Below are positions 16,517 through 32,220 of a stretch of 64,000 bases of DNA, one piece after another. The DNA is from Ananas comosus (taxonomy: Eukaryota; Streptophyta; Magnoliopsida; Poales; Bromeliaceae), in contig NC_033632.1 of assembly GCF_001540865.1 (NCBI RefSeq), forward strand, positions 3,993,082-4,057,081. Reading direction: 5' to 3'. Position 1 is the stretch's first letter. Each line of letters starts with the position of its first letter. Both the position numbers and the translations under genes were made by a program. The notes under the pieces were generated by a model. The model saw only the letters and a program-made list of their open reading frames with translations, did not search any database and was not told the DNA's origin.

Positions 16517-19500
16517 ATGGATATAGAAGCTTCTTTGCCCAGTTTGCATTCTCCGAGCTATTATACAGAGCCTTCTCTCGATGAACTGGCTAAAATAGAA
16601 GCTATCGATTCTGGTTACTGCAGTAGAGTTCCCAATTTCGTCGTCGGGAAAGTGGGTTATGGGTGCGTTAAATTTCTCAGCAATACCGACATTAGGTGGA
16701 TAAATTTGGATAAAATTGTAAAGTTTGATCATAATTCCGTGACGGTTTACGTCGACGAAGCTGATAAGCCCCCTGTAGGTCATGGTCTTAATAAGGCTGC
16801 TGAAGTAACACTTATCCTTCGTTTAAGATCGAAAAGTTCGGATTATTTGGAGAGTAATAGGTTGCTAAACAAGTTGGGGAGGATCTGCTTGAAACAAGGT
16901 GCTAAATTTGTTTCATTTGAACCATCTAACGGGGAGTGGAAATTTATGGTCGAACATTTTAGTCGCTTTGGATTGGACGACGATGAAGAAGAGGATGTTG
17001 TGATGGACGATGCGGCAGTTCAGCCGAGTTCTGAGGTCAAAGATAGTCAATTAAGTTCTAATGGGCTTGAGCTGTCCCGTTCGCTACCAGCCCATCTAGG
17101 CCTCGATCCGGCAAAAGTGCAAGAAATGAGGATGTTGCTGTTTCCTGGCGAGGATGACAATGATGATGATACAGAACAGAACCTTTTCCCTGATAAAAGA
17201 TTCACTAGTAGGGAAGCTATGAAAGTGGATTCGCCGATTACAAGAAAGTTCCACAATAAAGCTACTCCAATTCCAAAGAGAGCACCACAAGCTTTATTGG
17301 AATACCATACAAGCAGTTCCGAATTAAGCCCATTGAATAATATTCTTCTGTCTGGACAAAGCAAGGGATTAGCTGCAAAAAGGGCTAAGATTGAAGGTTT
17401 TAAATTGGAGGGGAAATACTCATCTCCTGTTGGTGTAAAATACTCTAATTGCGTTGTCGATGCTGCATTATTTATGGGTAGATCATTTCGTGTAGGGTGG
17501 GGCCCGAATGGTGTTCTTGTTCACTCTGGTAGCCCAGTGCGAAACCCTAACAGCGGTTTATCTTCTATTGTTAATGTAGAAAAAGTTGCAGTTGATCGAG
17601 CTGTGAGAGATGAAAAGAATAAATTCAGAGAAGATCTCGTTGATTTGTGTTTCTCTTCTCCCTTGTTTCTCCACAAATCACTTGACCGGGAATATAATGA
17701 AATTGAAGCTGATTCCTTTGGGCTAAAGCTTCAAAAGGTTGTAACAAATCGTTCTATGTTATTGGAGATTTGCAGGGCTTATATAGAGATTATTGAAAAA
17801 CAGCTTGAAGTTGATGAATTGTCCACTTCTTATCGGGTACTGTTGATGCATCAAGTCACGGTTTGGGAACTCATTAAGGTTTTGTTCTCAGAGAGAGGCA
17901 GAAATGGAAATGGACCGTTAAATATCACATACAATGAAGATGGGGAGGATATGATGTTGGATAAGAAAGATAGCTCTTCTGATATAGATTTTGAATCATA
18001 CCCACTTGTTCGAAGAGCTGATTTCAGTTATTGGTTACAAGAGAGTGTTTGCCATAAAATACAGGGAGACATTAGTTGCCTAAATGAGTCAAATTACTTG
18101 GAGAATATTCTTCTACTTTTAACAGGACGGCAGTTGGATGAAGCTGTGGAAATGGCTTCTTCAAAAGGAGATGTTAGGCTCGCTATCTTGCTAAGTCAAG
18201 CTGGCGGATCAATGATCAATCGTGCTGATGTGGCACAGCAACTAGATTTATGGAGAACTAACGGGCTCGACTTTAGTTTCATTGAGAAAGAAAGGTTGAA
18301 GTTGTATGAATTGCTAGCCGGTAATATTCAAATTGCTGCTCAAGATCATTCTATTGATTGGAAAAGATATTTGGGTTTGTTAATGTGGTACCACTTGCCG
18401 CCCGATACATCATTAAGTGTTATTATTCATACTTACCAACAACTAGTTAGTGAAAGAAAGGTTCCATATCCAGTTCCTGTTTATATCGATGAAGGACCTC
18501 TTGATGAAGCACCGGAGTGGAATTCAGGTGATCGGTTCGATATATTGTATTATCTTATGCTTCTTCATGCTAATGGTGAGGAGAATTCGTCTTCTAGTCT
18601 ACTCAAAACCTTGTTTAGTGCTTATTCGTCTTCTTATGATCCACTTGACTACCACATGATTTGGCACCAACGTTCGATTTTGGAAGCTATTGGTGCGTTT
18701 AGTTCAAGCGATCTTCATGTGCTTGATATGAGCTTTGTATATCAATTACTTTGTGTTGGACAGTGCCACTGGGCCATTTATGTTGTACTTCATATGCCGT
18801 ATCTCGAGGATTTTCCATGTATTCAAGCAAATATAATAAAGGAAATATTGCTACAGTACTGTGAGTCATGGAGCAGGGAAGAGAAACAGCGGCAGTTTAT
18901 TGAGGAACTTGGTGTACCAACAGCGTGGATGCATGAGGCTTTGGTAGGTGTCGCTCTCTGAAATTTTGATTTGGAGATATTTGCATAGATGACCTTGCAA
19001 AGTCCTCAATTTACATATTTATTTTTCTGAAATCTGAGTTCTCACATATGCCGTTCAAAAACTTAATATCTTATATATATACACCCATTCACATACAAAA
19101 TGATCCTCTTCAAATCCTTCTTCAGTTCTTCTAATGCAACCAACTCAACATCCCTTCCTCTTTGCGCCTGCTAATTGAATGACTCACCAATTTCAGCTTT
19201 CAAATAAAGTTGTTTTTGCAAAGAATTTTCAAACTTGCATATGAAATTTCAAAATTTCTTGGAAATATATGTAAATAAATGATTTTGCAGGAATGTTCTG
19301 TATGGCTTTATAGCTAGCTGATAATTTGAAAGTTTTGCAGATGTTGTATCTTTCAGTTCCAGTGTCTTGCCATTGATGGTTGATAGTAATAAATATTTAT
19401 TGCAGGCTATATATTTTCAGTACTATGGTGATCAGTCAAAAGCACTTGAGCATTTCATTGAAAGCGCTAACTGGCAAAAAGCTCACTCAATTTTCGTGAC

Positions 19501-21277
19501 ATCTGCAGCTCCGCCTCTGTTTTTGGCATGTACGTACATATTGTTCTATTGGTTAAAATTACTTTCACTTGGTTGCATCTATATGTTGCGCTTACATTTG
19601 ATTTTTAGAAAATGAATTGTATCAGGAGTTTAGTGTGTAGATATTCTATTTTTCAATAGACAAATGGTATTGCTATGCATTTAGCCGTCTTCTCAGATGG
19701 CCTATGAGTGAAATTAATGATTAATTCACAAAATGGAGTGGTTTATAGTCAATTAGCACCAAATTGTGATGTTACTTTTCATCCAGTAGACGGCAAATAC
19801 TTAGGTGTGAGGGAGACAGGACGCAGAAAAGAGGATCTAATCCAACTTATCATCCAGTAGATGGCAAATACTTAGGCGTGAGAGACAGGACGCACAAAAG
19901 AGGATCAAATGAATTAGATCCTATTTCTCTTTCAATTGTGTAATGAAGTTTTATAGTCCACAAATAACCGATCGATGATAATTTTATCCCTAATACTTCT
20001 TCTTTCTTAATTTATTATGGTTGAATTTATAAAATATGCATAAATCTCCAGAGGAAATGTAACTTACTAGCCTTTTTTAAAACATCCACTCAGTAAAACA
20101 TTCAGAGATATGGCGGATAACAAGTTCCATGGAAGAGCACAAGTCGGAAATTGCTGATTGGGACGTGGGTGCGGGCATTTATATTGATTTTTACATATTA
20201 AGAAGCTCCTTCCAAGAAGAAAATGCCATGAGCGACTTGGTAAGAACTACATCTACAGTATGTTTTGCATAATTTGACAAAAATATATTTGCGCATGCAT
20301 CTCGGCAAAATTTTGATGTTTCATATGTGCCTCTCAAGACTTGATATATTACTGTTTACTTAAGGAGATGCCTATCACTGAAGAGATTTTTGTAATACAT
20401 AAACAACTTCACCCACCAATTCGATGACTCACCAACTGAAGAAACAGATATGTTTTTAGAATTTGTATTCAAAAGGGTTATATATTATCCAAAATCCAAT
20501 TTGAAGGAATATATACGAAATGTACAGGATTTAACAGCCCTTCGGAAGAATTAGCGAACTTATATATTCTTTTTCTCTTCTGCATGATTTGACTTTCTTT
20601 TTACTAAAAACATTGTTTTTCCCTTCCAGGGCAAGCTGGAGAGTAAAAATGAAGTGTGTAAGAATTTCTTCAGTCGCTTGAATGATTCGTTACTGGTCTG
20701 GGGAAGCAGATTAACTGTTGAAGCAAGGTAGAAGCGTTTCATTTTTTAAGTTCTGCAATATATAAAATCTTGATAATATACTAATAAGTATTCTATCACT
20801 TTAAACTGTTTGTGTAAGTTTTACCTGAGCTGACATGAAAAATGCGGGCTGTTCTAGTTCCTCATATCCAGTTAGTTTTCTATGGCCTGACTAGAACTTT
20901 TACAGAAGAATTGTTTGAAAGAGCACTCTTTCGCTACAAGCAAGTTTTTCAGCGCTACGCACTTAGATACCAACTGTGTTCCGGTATTTGCTCATTTTTG
21001 TGCATTCACAGGGTTTTGTATGTGTGAAACACGCAGTGTCTTCTTTCCTAGACGAGTCTAACTTTGATCCATTGTCAACAGGGCAGCATACTCGAAGATG
21101 GCGGAGGAGCTCTGCGCACTCCTGATGTCCACTTCGGGGGAGAAGTCAACTCCCGAAGTACAGATGAGCTCCTTCGACACGATGCTCACCGCCCCGATTC
21201 CCGAAGAACACCGCGCCGGATACCTACAAGAAGCCGTATCGGTTTTCACTTACCTGCTCACGGAGCCAGCGTCCTAG
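16517..21277 (+). CDS. NUP96: Nucleoporin NUP96 (MOS3/SAR3/PRECOCIOUS homologue)
   Basis: Five coding exons: 16517-18943, 19406-19529, 20094-20239, 20630-20727, 21082-21277, giving 996 codons plus TAG (about 1046 in Arabidopsis as I recall). NUP96 belongs to the Nup107-160 scaffold of the nuclear pore and acts in mRNA export, immunity and auxin signalling in Arabidopsis. Seen: a Nup98-type autopeptidase fold at about 36-149 (SRVPNFVVGKVGYG ... GLNKAAEVTL) ending in the cleavage site HFS (147-149). An acidic linker follows, then VVDAALFMGRSFRVGWGPNG near 313, the helical Nup96 domain from about 415 (DICRAYIEIIEKQLEV-like), and the C-terminal EALxxYFQYYGDxxKALEHFIE motif. An in-frame TAA precedes ATG 16517, fixing the start of this frame. 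A spliced leader exon near 15793-15823 opens with its own ATG and would run to a stop in the next exon, so it is probably a short upstream ORF. Confidence 0.95.
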
Positions 21278-21855
21278 ATCGAAAATTCTCCCCTTCTTCT
21301 GGTCACCCATTTGTAATCCTATTCTCTGTTTGCTGTAGCAGTGGAATTTTTCACACCTTTTCGGATGTCCACCTCTGTAAGGGATTTTTCTTGTGTCTGC
21401 GTAGCAGGTGCGAAATTTGCGATTTTGTGTTTACGTAGTAAGAGTTTGAATCTTCATCATTCTGAATTTGTTTCTACGATTCAAATTGTTGAGGTTTGGG
21501 TTCTCTACAGAGTCATGTAGTAAGAATTAGAATCTTCTTCTTTTTTGTGAATTTGTATCTACGATTCAAATTATTTAGGTTAGGGGTTTCTGCAGTTCAT
21601 CATAGAGAGACCATCCCTATTTCTGACCCCTATTTCCAACCCCATAAAGATGTCGGATCAAGTTATTCTTCAATAACTCGTATAAAATGGGGATTTTCTG
21701 ATCTTTGGTTTTTGTTCATATTCTAGTAACTGCTTTCCAGAAGTCAATTTTTTTTTTTAAAGAGTGTAATCTTTGTATCAAGTATCAGATAAGTTTTTAC
21801 AAAATTTAATAAGTGATCGAATTTATTCCTTCGAAAATTTTATGATTTGTAAAGA
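21278..21855. other. NUP96 3' flank
   Basis: Two partly similar blocks (GAATCTTCxTC ... TCTACGATTCAAATTxTT at about 21447-21495 and 21530-21582) suggest a short tandem duplication of about 84 bp within the 3' UTR. I see nothing else. Confidence 0.4.
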
Positions 21856-22020
21856 GCCCATGTCAGGCCGGCCCGACCTGGCATCATAGGCCGTGCTAGG
21901 CCACTCTAACTGAGCCCGTCGGTCCGACACAGGCCTGGGCCGTGGTGCCGATGGTTTGGCCTGCGGCACGGCACGGCACGGCACGTCGGCACGGCATTGC
22001 CCGCATAGGGAGGGGAAATT
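21856..22020. mobile_element. hAT-like element remnant (GC-rich end)
   Basis: A GC-rich block of GGCCCG/GGCCGTG words plus a (CGGCA)n tract at about 21961-21998 is joined to a 400-bp A/T-only stretch. GC-rich ends bearing GGCC/CCGG words beside AT-rich interiors are typical of plant hAT MITEs. No second end or TSD was found. Confidence 0.4.
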
Positions 22021-22400
22021 TAAACTTAAAACTTCTAATTTCAATTATCATATTTTGATTTTTAATTTTTGGATTTCAATTTTTAAATTTTAACTTTTAA
22101 ATTTTTAAATTTAAATTTAAAATTAGAACATCTAATTTTAAATTTTTAATTTCAAGTTTAAATTTAAAATTTTAATTTTTAAAATTTAATTTCAAATTTA
22201 AATTTAAAATATCAAATTAAAATTTTAAATTTATATTTTATATTTTATATTTCAAATTTTAAATTATAAATTTTATATTTCAAATTTTAAATTTAAAAAT
22301 TTAAAAATTTGTTTTAAAATTTTGAATTTTAAATTTTTAAAATTTTGTTTTTAACTTTGAATTTTGAATTTTGAATTTTGAATTTTAAAATTTTAGGATT
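22021..22400. repeat. Low-complexity A/T tract (AATTT/AAATTT words)
   Basis: Almost only A and T, built from ATTTAAATTT and TTTTAAATTT words. It may be the interior of the hAT-like remnant to its left. Confidence 0.7.
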
Positions 22401-25021
22401 TTAGTTGTTATAAATTCTATGGAATTGGACGATATGTATTCAAACAGCTTAGAAATAAAGTTGTGGAATATTTTTTGTAGTTATAGAATTTCGTATTTTA
22501 TTTTCACCAAAACTAAAGAATAAAAATTTCATGAAATTTTTTAACTATGCATCTAAATAGAGCCTCAATAGTATCCTCAAGCTATGGATAATTCCATGTA
22601 TATTTTTGTATACATGGAGAATTTCACTCTAGATAAGAAGAGAAGTGGATAAGGGGAATTTGAGATTTGAAAACTAGTTAAAAAAAAGGTTTAGGGCTGT
22701 TTAGATGTAATTAGATTTAAAAAAGATTAAACAATTTAATGTTAAACATAAAATAACTAAATTCAGATTAATAAAATTGCATTCTGATTTTATGTGAGTT
22801 ATTAATAAATTAATTAATCACAAGTTTTTGTAGAAAATATTACAATATATTAGTAGTTATATAAAAATGTTATCCTCTCTGTCTCTCTCTCTTTCTTTTT
22901 AGTTAATTAAAGTTTTCTTTTTTAATCTATTAACTTTTTTAGAAATTGCTATATACGTGTAATGTCATATAGGATAACTATTAGCCAAAAATTCACAATT
23001 GGATTTTATTTTAGTTTTTTAGTTTTTATTTTTATTGTTTGGCGGGGGTGGGGTGCTTTTTGGATCGGATTTAAATCCGAATCAATTAAACCACTGCTTA
23101 TTGGGCCCCAAATGTTTAACTTCCAAGTCCATTTATTAGTGGTTGTACTCACATTGAGATGGTATAAAAAAATGCAAGATGTAGAGAGGGGTTTTAGTGG
23201 GAAAGTGAAATATATATAGAAGGAGAATAATGTAAAAAATTTGGGGTCTACTTTTGAAACAGCATCTCTATCAGTAAGTAAGACTTAGATGTTATCTCTA
23301 ACTTAACTATACTAGATGGTACAAAAATGGTTAAAATGAGATTCTAATGGTGAAAATGAGATTCTAAGGATAAAAAATAGTAACGATACTGCTTCAGCGT
23401 CTATTACAAAAAGAATCATATGGAAAAATAATGACCGAATTGAACTTTGAGAGAAACTTTCAAACTTTCAAAACTGTGCTTTTCTTTTTCTTAAACTCGT
23501 CATGTGTTTTAGCAGATTGCAGCTAAAGTTAGGTGTGAACTATGGTTGAATTTTTTCTTATAATTGATTTAGTAATCTTTCTTTTGAATAACATATATCG
23601 TCTATCAGTGTTGGTGCCATCGGAGAGAGAAACAAAAAAAACTCTTGATTTTGGATAGCAAATGTTTGGAGTTTAATCTTTCGATGGTTAAATTTGATGG
23701 CAAACACTAAATATTCCAAGAACATGTTTGTTCACAAAGAAATTTATTGCAAAAATCAAAATAATGCCTTGAGCATATTTGTGTTATTTAGCATTATACG
23801 TCTGTTAGGTGAGCGTAGAAATGTTTTTATAGAGTTGGCAAAGAGTACAGTGTAAATAGTAAATATTTCGAAATTCATACTATATTCTGATAACATTTTA
23901 TGAAAAAATACTCTGTCGGATATCTAGATCAAAAATACTTGTTCGGTCTTACTTGCGGTTCTATTTTCAGCTTACTCGTCTGGGTTATAATCATACGGAG
24001 CTCAAACAAATAACATTTTAATTATAAGAATATATATTTTTAAGATAAATTTTCTTTTTATACCATAAAGAAAGATAAAATTATTAATACAGTGCTTCTC
24101 ATAATGATACAAAAAGCATTTTACAACATAACACCTATGCACTACGAAATTACAAGACCCGAATGTACTTACTAATTAAACGGGTCGGGTTTCACGCCAA
24201 AAATCCCAACCCGTTAATCCAAACGGGTTGATGGATTAAAACTAAAAAAATATAACTAATAAAAATAATAAAAATCGCGCCTAAATTAGAATTTCTTTTT
24301 CTCAATATCGAGCTTAAAATTCCCATAATATTCTACGTATTTACGATCTTTATCAACGCGAAAAATCTAAGAGAATATGATTTATAGAAAAATAAAAAAA
24401 ATCCATACTTCGTTGACGTTGATCCATAATTTGTTGAGAGCGCAAGATTCGCCTCGCTTATCGACCCAATTCGTTTACTATAAATTTGTGGGCTCCATAT
24501 TTAAAGTACGTACGTTCTTCTTCATTCTCAACGCACCTCACTTCATGAGGTAACACAATTGCTATATTTTATTATTTATTCACCACCTTACTTCCCATAT
24601 ATATATATATATATATATTTGCGTTTCTCAGATTTAATGTTTTTCATTGTTTTGTTTTTGTGGGGGCTTTTTCTTGTAAATATTGTTGATCTTATAGTGC
24701 ACTATACGTTTCTTTCTAGACAAATTCTATCATTAATTAGAACTTTTTAGCAAAAAAAGATCGTCGCTGACAACGTCGTAATCGGTGTTGGCGGCGGCAG
24801 CGGCAGCATCGTCGGCGGTGCCGATGGCGGAGGTGCCGGCACTGACAATTCATTACCGTCATCCTTATTAGGGGGAGGAGGGACAGTCTTTTTTTTCTTT
24901 AAGAAAGCGACGAATGGAGATAATTTTTTAGAGAAATTGTCTATATCTCTCTTTTGTTTATAACCTTGTAGTGTATATATTTAGGGCGTGTTTTGTTTAT
25001 AATCGTGTAGCCTATACACGT
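22401..25021. other. Intergenic DNA, no gene recognised
   Basis: AT-rich. A GC-rich patch at about 24764-24890 (GGCGGCGGCAGCGGCAGC) could encode a short proline- or alanine-rich peptide but has no start, splice context or known domain. A (TA)n tract occurs at 24598-24618. Hints of hAT-like ends occur at 24178-24232 (ACGGGTCGGG ... AAACGGGTTG). Confidence 0.45.
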
Positions 25022-25328
25022 TTCGTGTAGGGATGTATGGATATCCGCCGGATCCGAACCCGAACGAGGTGGGTTTATCCGAGCTATTATTTGTTTTAAT
25101 ATTGTATTTGATTGTGTTTTGAAATTTTTATTTTGAAATTTTTGATTTTACTATAATATATTTTGAAATATGCTAAAGAAAAATCATTATTTCGGGTTCT
25201 TGGTGAATATGGGTATAAATTTTTAAAACCCGCCGGATTCGGATTTGGATTCGAATTTTAATTTGATTTTCGGTTTCGGATTTAAGTTTTTGAAAACCCG
25301 ACTCAAACCAGGCCCGTGACATCCCTAC
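25022..25328. mobile_element. hAT-like MITE remnant
   Basis: Begins GTAGGGATGTATGGATATCC and ends GGCCCGTGACATCCCTAC, so the outer bases are inverted repeats (GTAGGGATGT / ACATCCCTAC). Inside it shares CCCGCCGG and TTTGAAAACCCGACTC with the palindrome at 2487-3184. It ends about 120 bases before the bZIP coding exon. Confidence 0.6.
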
Positions 25329-25450
25329 TCGTCCATCAGTCACTGAATTGTTCAGCATTATTAATTTCAGAGTAAAACTGATTAAATTTGATATTTTTTT
25401 TCTTTTTTTTCTTTTATTCGTAAGACACGGTCACACGGGAGCTAATGCAG

Positions 25451-26102
25451 CTTTACTTGCGAACAGTTGTCAACAATATCAAAGGGTGGATCAGCCCACG
25501 CCGCAACCTTCATTTCTACCATCATCATTCAACACCATTCGCAGAATACCGAATGAAGTTTGTAATGGCAACTCGAACTGTAAGTGGATATTGGATACAT
25601 CACATCCTTCGTCATCGTCGCCACGCGATGCCATTCATCTGTTTTCAAGTGCAAATGACGGCGAGTGCAGTTTCGGCCGCACAGCAATCGACCAGCCGTT
25701 GCCTGAGCTCACAAAGCAAGTGGTCAAAGACAGCTTCGAGAGCTTGATGCACTGCATGAACAGCGAGATTGCGCGTCATGTTGAAAGCAAGGAGGATCAA
25801 ACTGTCATGCTGGATGAAGAGTTGCAGCAGCAGCAGCAGCAGTTATTACAGCAAAATCAGAATCTTAGTTTTAGTACAACCTCACAGATAATGCTGGATG
25901 AAGAGTTGTTGCAGCAGCAGCAGCAGCAGCAGTTGTTACAGCAAAATCAGAATCTTAGTTTTAGTACAACCTCACAGATAATGCTGGATGAAGAGTTGTT
26001 GCAGCAGCAGCAGCAGCAGCAACAGCAGCAGTTGTTACAGAAAAATCAGAATCTTAGTTTTAGCACAACCTCACAGATAATGCCAGATGAAGTGTTGTTG
26101 CT

Positions 26103-26133
<31 letters not shown>

Positions 26134-26608
26134 TTGTTACAGAAAATGCCAGTTTTTAGTACAACACCGATAACCACGGCCCAGGCCCTACTCATGAGGC
26201 TAAACGAGACCTCGCGGGTGAGCATTCCATTCGTCCCGACGGCTAACGCGCAAAAGAGAGCACTAAATTCCCCTATGAATATTGACGAGATTGCCGAGAA
26301 GAGGCTGAGAAGGATGTTAAAGAATCGGGAGTCGGCCGCGCGATCGAGAGCAAGAAAACAGGTAAATTTCATCAACAAAAGTTAAACTTGTTTCAAATTT
26401 TCTCTTTTTGGTCTCTCTTTTTTTTTTTTTCTTTTTTTTCTTTTTTTTTCTTTTCCTTATTCTTGTTTAAGGCATGCAGGCCTATATTAGTCACCTGGAA
26501 AGGCAGTTGAAAGGGAAAGAAAGGCAAATAGAAGAGTTGGAAGGCAAGGTGAAAGCATTGGAGTGCACGAATGATGAGCTCAGAAAAGCGCTGGACGCTT
26601 CTCCAAAG
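25451..26608 (+). CDS. bZIP transcription factor (group A-like) with Q-rich repeats, 5' end not found
   Basis: Two exons: about 25451-26361 and 26480-26608. The basic region KNRESAARSRARKQ has the N-x7-R core, and the first zipper Leu follows ten residues later (AYISHLERQL). Heptad leucines run through ELEGKVKALECTNDELRKAL. This form is closest to plant group A bZIPs (ABI5/ABF/FD), which bind ACGT-core sites such as ABREs. The first exon opens without ATG from 25348; the first in-frame ATG is 25747. An upstream exon joined at the acceptor near 25450 is likely, but an element remnant at 25022-25328 sits in the way. Between 25807 and about 26160 there are four tandem units of MLDEELL-Qn-LLQQNQNLSFSTTSQI (spacing 84, 90 and 99 bp). 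A GT donor after residue 43 of exon 2 implies a further exon; a weak candidate is 28799-28842. I did not see the group A phosphorylation motifs. Confidence 0.75.
25807..26145 (+). repeat. Coding minisatellite with (CAG)n, four units
   Basis: Units start at 25807, 25891, 25981 and 26080, each opening ATGCTGGATGAAGAGTTG or a variant. A (CAG)n run grows from about 5 to about 10 glutamine codons from the first to the last unit. All unit lengths are multiples of three, so the frame is kept. Confidence 0.93.
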
Positions 26609-26854
26609 GTAACATACCCAAAATATTTTAGATGCTACACTCCTCTAATTTTGTTTTGTTTTGTTTCTTCTTTTTGATCCTCGCATTTTGCGGTGAATTG
26701 TTATGCTATGGAGAGTTTCTATCATAATCAAACTTTTTGCTACTGAGATTGATGGATTTGTGCGAATCTTCGACGCTTTTGTTTCCTCCATGGCTCAATT
26801 TAATCTGCAAGAAATTGAAGATTCAGTGCACAGCGGTGCGGGGGTGGTTGGCGG

Positions 26855-27080
26855 TAGGGGTGGCAATCCAGTTCGCTATTCGCGAGCCAGCTTGTGTTCG
26901 CTTGGAAATGAGCTCGAGTTCGAATTGTTCACTTAGTAAACGAATCGAACATAAGTTGAATTTTTCAGCTCATTTGATAAATGAGTCTAACATGAGCTGA
27001 NTCAGCTCGTTTAATAAACGAGCCGAACATGAGCTAGAATCAGCTCGCTCGTGTTCGGCTCGATAACAGCTCGATTATAT
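26855..27080. mobile_element. hAT-like element remnant (GAGCTCG/GTTCGGCTCG words)
   Basis: Contains GTAGGGGTGGCAATCC, ACGAGCCGAACATGAGCTAG and GTGTTCGGCTCGATAACAGC. Very similar words occur at 35350-35510 (TTGTTCGGCTCGTTGACAGC). An ambiguous base lies at 27001. Such ends with GTTCGGCTCG subterminal words are common in plant hAT families. Confidence 0.5.
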
Positions 27081-27429
27081 TTATTTTATATTAATATAAT
27101 TTTTATATATATTATATATATTAAATATAAAATACAGATTATTAATTTTAAATTTTTTAGCCCAACTTTAAAAAAAAAAGTTCAGCTTATTTATAAAAAA
27201 AAAAGGCCCATAGCCCATTTATATACAGAATGTCTCCTTTTTCACTCATGGCCCAGGCCCATGAAATAAATTTTACTCTTTCTATTCCTAATCCCTCGTC
27301 ACGCTCTCCTCTCACGCCTCGCCGCCTCGCCCTCTTCATTCGCACCTCCGCCTCTCCCAATCCTCTTCTCCCTCCCCCGTTTCTTCCCCCCATCCTCTTC
27401 TTCTCCTACCCATTGTCGCATCGCCTTCC

Positions 27430-27677
27430 CCTATCAATGGTATGGGTACCCGAAATTTTATTCGAATCCGAATCCGAATCCGAATGAAACGGATATATTC
27501 GATGCTAAATAGACATAGATTAGAATATGAATATCAAAAATAAAAACTCGATAGATATGAATTCAGATATGGATTTTTAAAATCCGTCGGGTTCGGATTC
27601 GGGTCTCGGGTTTGGAGTCGGGTTTGGTTCGGGTTTTTGAAAATCCGCCTCGAATCCGACCCGTTGACATCTTTAGA
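27430..27677. mobile_element. hAT-like MITE remnant
   Basis: Starts near ATGGTATGGGTACCCGAA and ends GACCCGTTGACATCTTTAG. It shares the CCGAATCCGAATC and GGGTCTCGGGTTTGG style of the palindrome at 2487-3184. No TSD was found. Confidence 0.45.

Positions 27678-30607
<2,930 letters not shown>

Positions 30608-30669
<62 letters not shown>
30608..30669. repeat. (TA)n microsatellite, about 62 bp
   Basis: Pure TA tract. About 240 bases separate it from the half-element at 30909-31075. Confidence 0.95.
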
Positions 30670-30671
<2 letters not shown>

Positions 30672-30908
30672 AAATTGTTACACAAGAACTTAGTAATTGT
30701 CTGCCGCGAACGAATCGGCCCCGCCGTAGATATTTCTAAGACGAGTGGTCATTCATAGTATAGATTAAATTTACTTAAGTTTTATTTTAAATCAGGATTA
30801 TAGGTTCATGGCTTCCAACAAACTCAAAAATCTGTCGTTAATTACCCCACACTTTCACTGTTAAGGAACCCTCGATTAAGAGACCGAATACAAATACTGA
30901 TAATAANG

Positions 30909-31075
30909 CGAGCTTGGCTGGTATACTATCGGTAGCACGGAGTCCTCCATGCTACTAAGTTGTTTTCAATGACGCGGCTTCCAAATCGACGATCAGCTCC
31001 ATTGGACTTTGATCTACACTATTAAAAGTATTTGTAAACTAAATTTCATAATTTTTCGACATCATTTAACAGCCT
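30909..31075. mobile_element. Half of a palindromic MITE (Micron-like family)
   Basis: CTATCGGTAGCACGGAGTCC, TTGTTTTCAATGACGCGGC and CAAATCGACGATCAGCTCC match, in order, one arm of the palindrome at 57915-58451 (for example CTATCGGTAGCAAACGGCTCC). The other arm is missing. A single N lies just before it at 30907. Confidence 0.7.
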
Positions 31076-31638
31076 AGCTCTCGCTCTCCCTATTAGTTGA
31101 GTGTACGTGCAAATGCACGCAATAATTATTTTAATAGTTATCTCAAATTAACATAAATTTTTAGATCATATTTATTCAAAAGTTTAAACAAACAATACAA
31201 AAATTAAAATTTTAAAAAGTAAATTTATCTTTTATATTTTAGTAGAAAATAATTGCAATATTCGAACTCAAATATAAATAGTTATTGTCAACAATAAGTA
31301 TGTAGTTCTATAAAATTTGAGTTTAAATTGTGAATTAAATTCAATTTTGGATATCAAATTTGAATTGACAATTAACAATTTTTAATTAAAATGGATCAAA
31401 TAAAATTTTAAAATTTGAATTAAATGTAAATTAAAATTTTGATATTTCTAGTGTGGGACGCGTGATGAAGAATATGCTATAGTAGATGTCCTCCGATGGG
31501 TAGAAATTTGGATAAATATGAATTTTTTTCTATTTACTCAAATAGATTGTAATATTTTTTTCACTAAATAATATTTGTCAATAATTATTTTAAAGTTATC
31601 TCAAATCAACATAAATTTATACATCATATTTATCTAAN

Positions 31639-31742
<104 letters not shown>

Positions 31743-32220
31743 CAGGACTACTGTGCTTCCGTGCTCCTAAGCCGTTTTTGATGATGGAATTTCCAAATCA
31801 ACGATCGGCTCCGTTAGACTTGATCTACCATATTTGAAGTTTCTAGAAAATAATTTTTGTGATTTTTCGATATCATTTATCTAGCAATCGAAAGGATTCA
31901 AAATTAATAATTTTTAACGGCTGAAAATAAAAATCCTATAAAAAGTGGTGATATAGCACTAAAATTTTCGATCATAAATATCGATTTTGCTGTAGATAGT
32001 ATAAAAAATTTTGTATCAAAATTTCATCTGATTTGAATACTTCTACACCGTTAAACTTGAAAATGGCAAATATCAACCATTAAAACTTATTGATTTTGAA
32101 TCCTTTCGATCACTAGGTAAATGATATCAAAAAATCGCAAAAAATATTTTCTAGAAATTTCAAATATCCTAGATCAAGTCTAGCGAAGCCGATCGTCGAT
32201 TCAAAAATTCAATGTCAAAG
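31743..32220. mobile_element. Palindromic MITE of the Micron-like family beside a (TA)n tract
   Basis: The left arm runs CAAATCAACGATCGGCTCCG, then GACTTGATCTACCATATTTG, then TGATTTTTCGATATCATTT. The right arm mirrors it (AAATGATATCAAAAAATCGC ... AAGCCGATCGTCGATT). The outermost part of the right arm is missing or diverged. The central region is AT-rich with no coding potential. Confidence 0.75.

Noticed and set aside
24764..24890. GC-rich patch that could encode a Pro/Ala-rich peptide
   Set aside because: No start codon in context, short, and no domain on either strand.
25807..26145. CRISPR-like direct repeats
   Set aside because: The repeats are in-frame coding units of a bZIP gene without unique spacers; no array with regular repeats and spacers exists in the window.
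27001..27001. Single ambiguous bases at 2105, 27001, 30907, 31638 and 49080
   Set aside because: Each is a single N in or beside repeats; they look like consensus-call ambiguities and not biological features.
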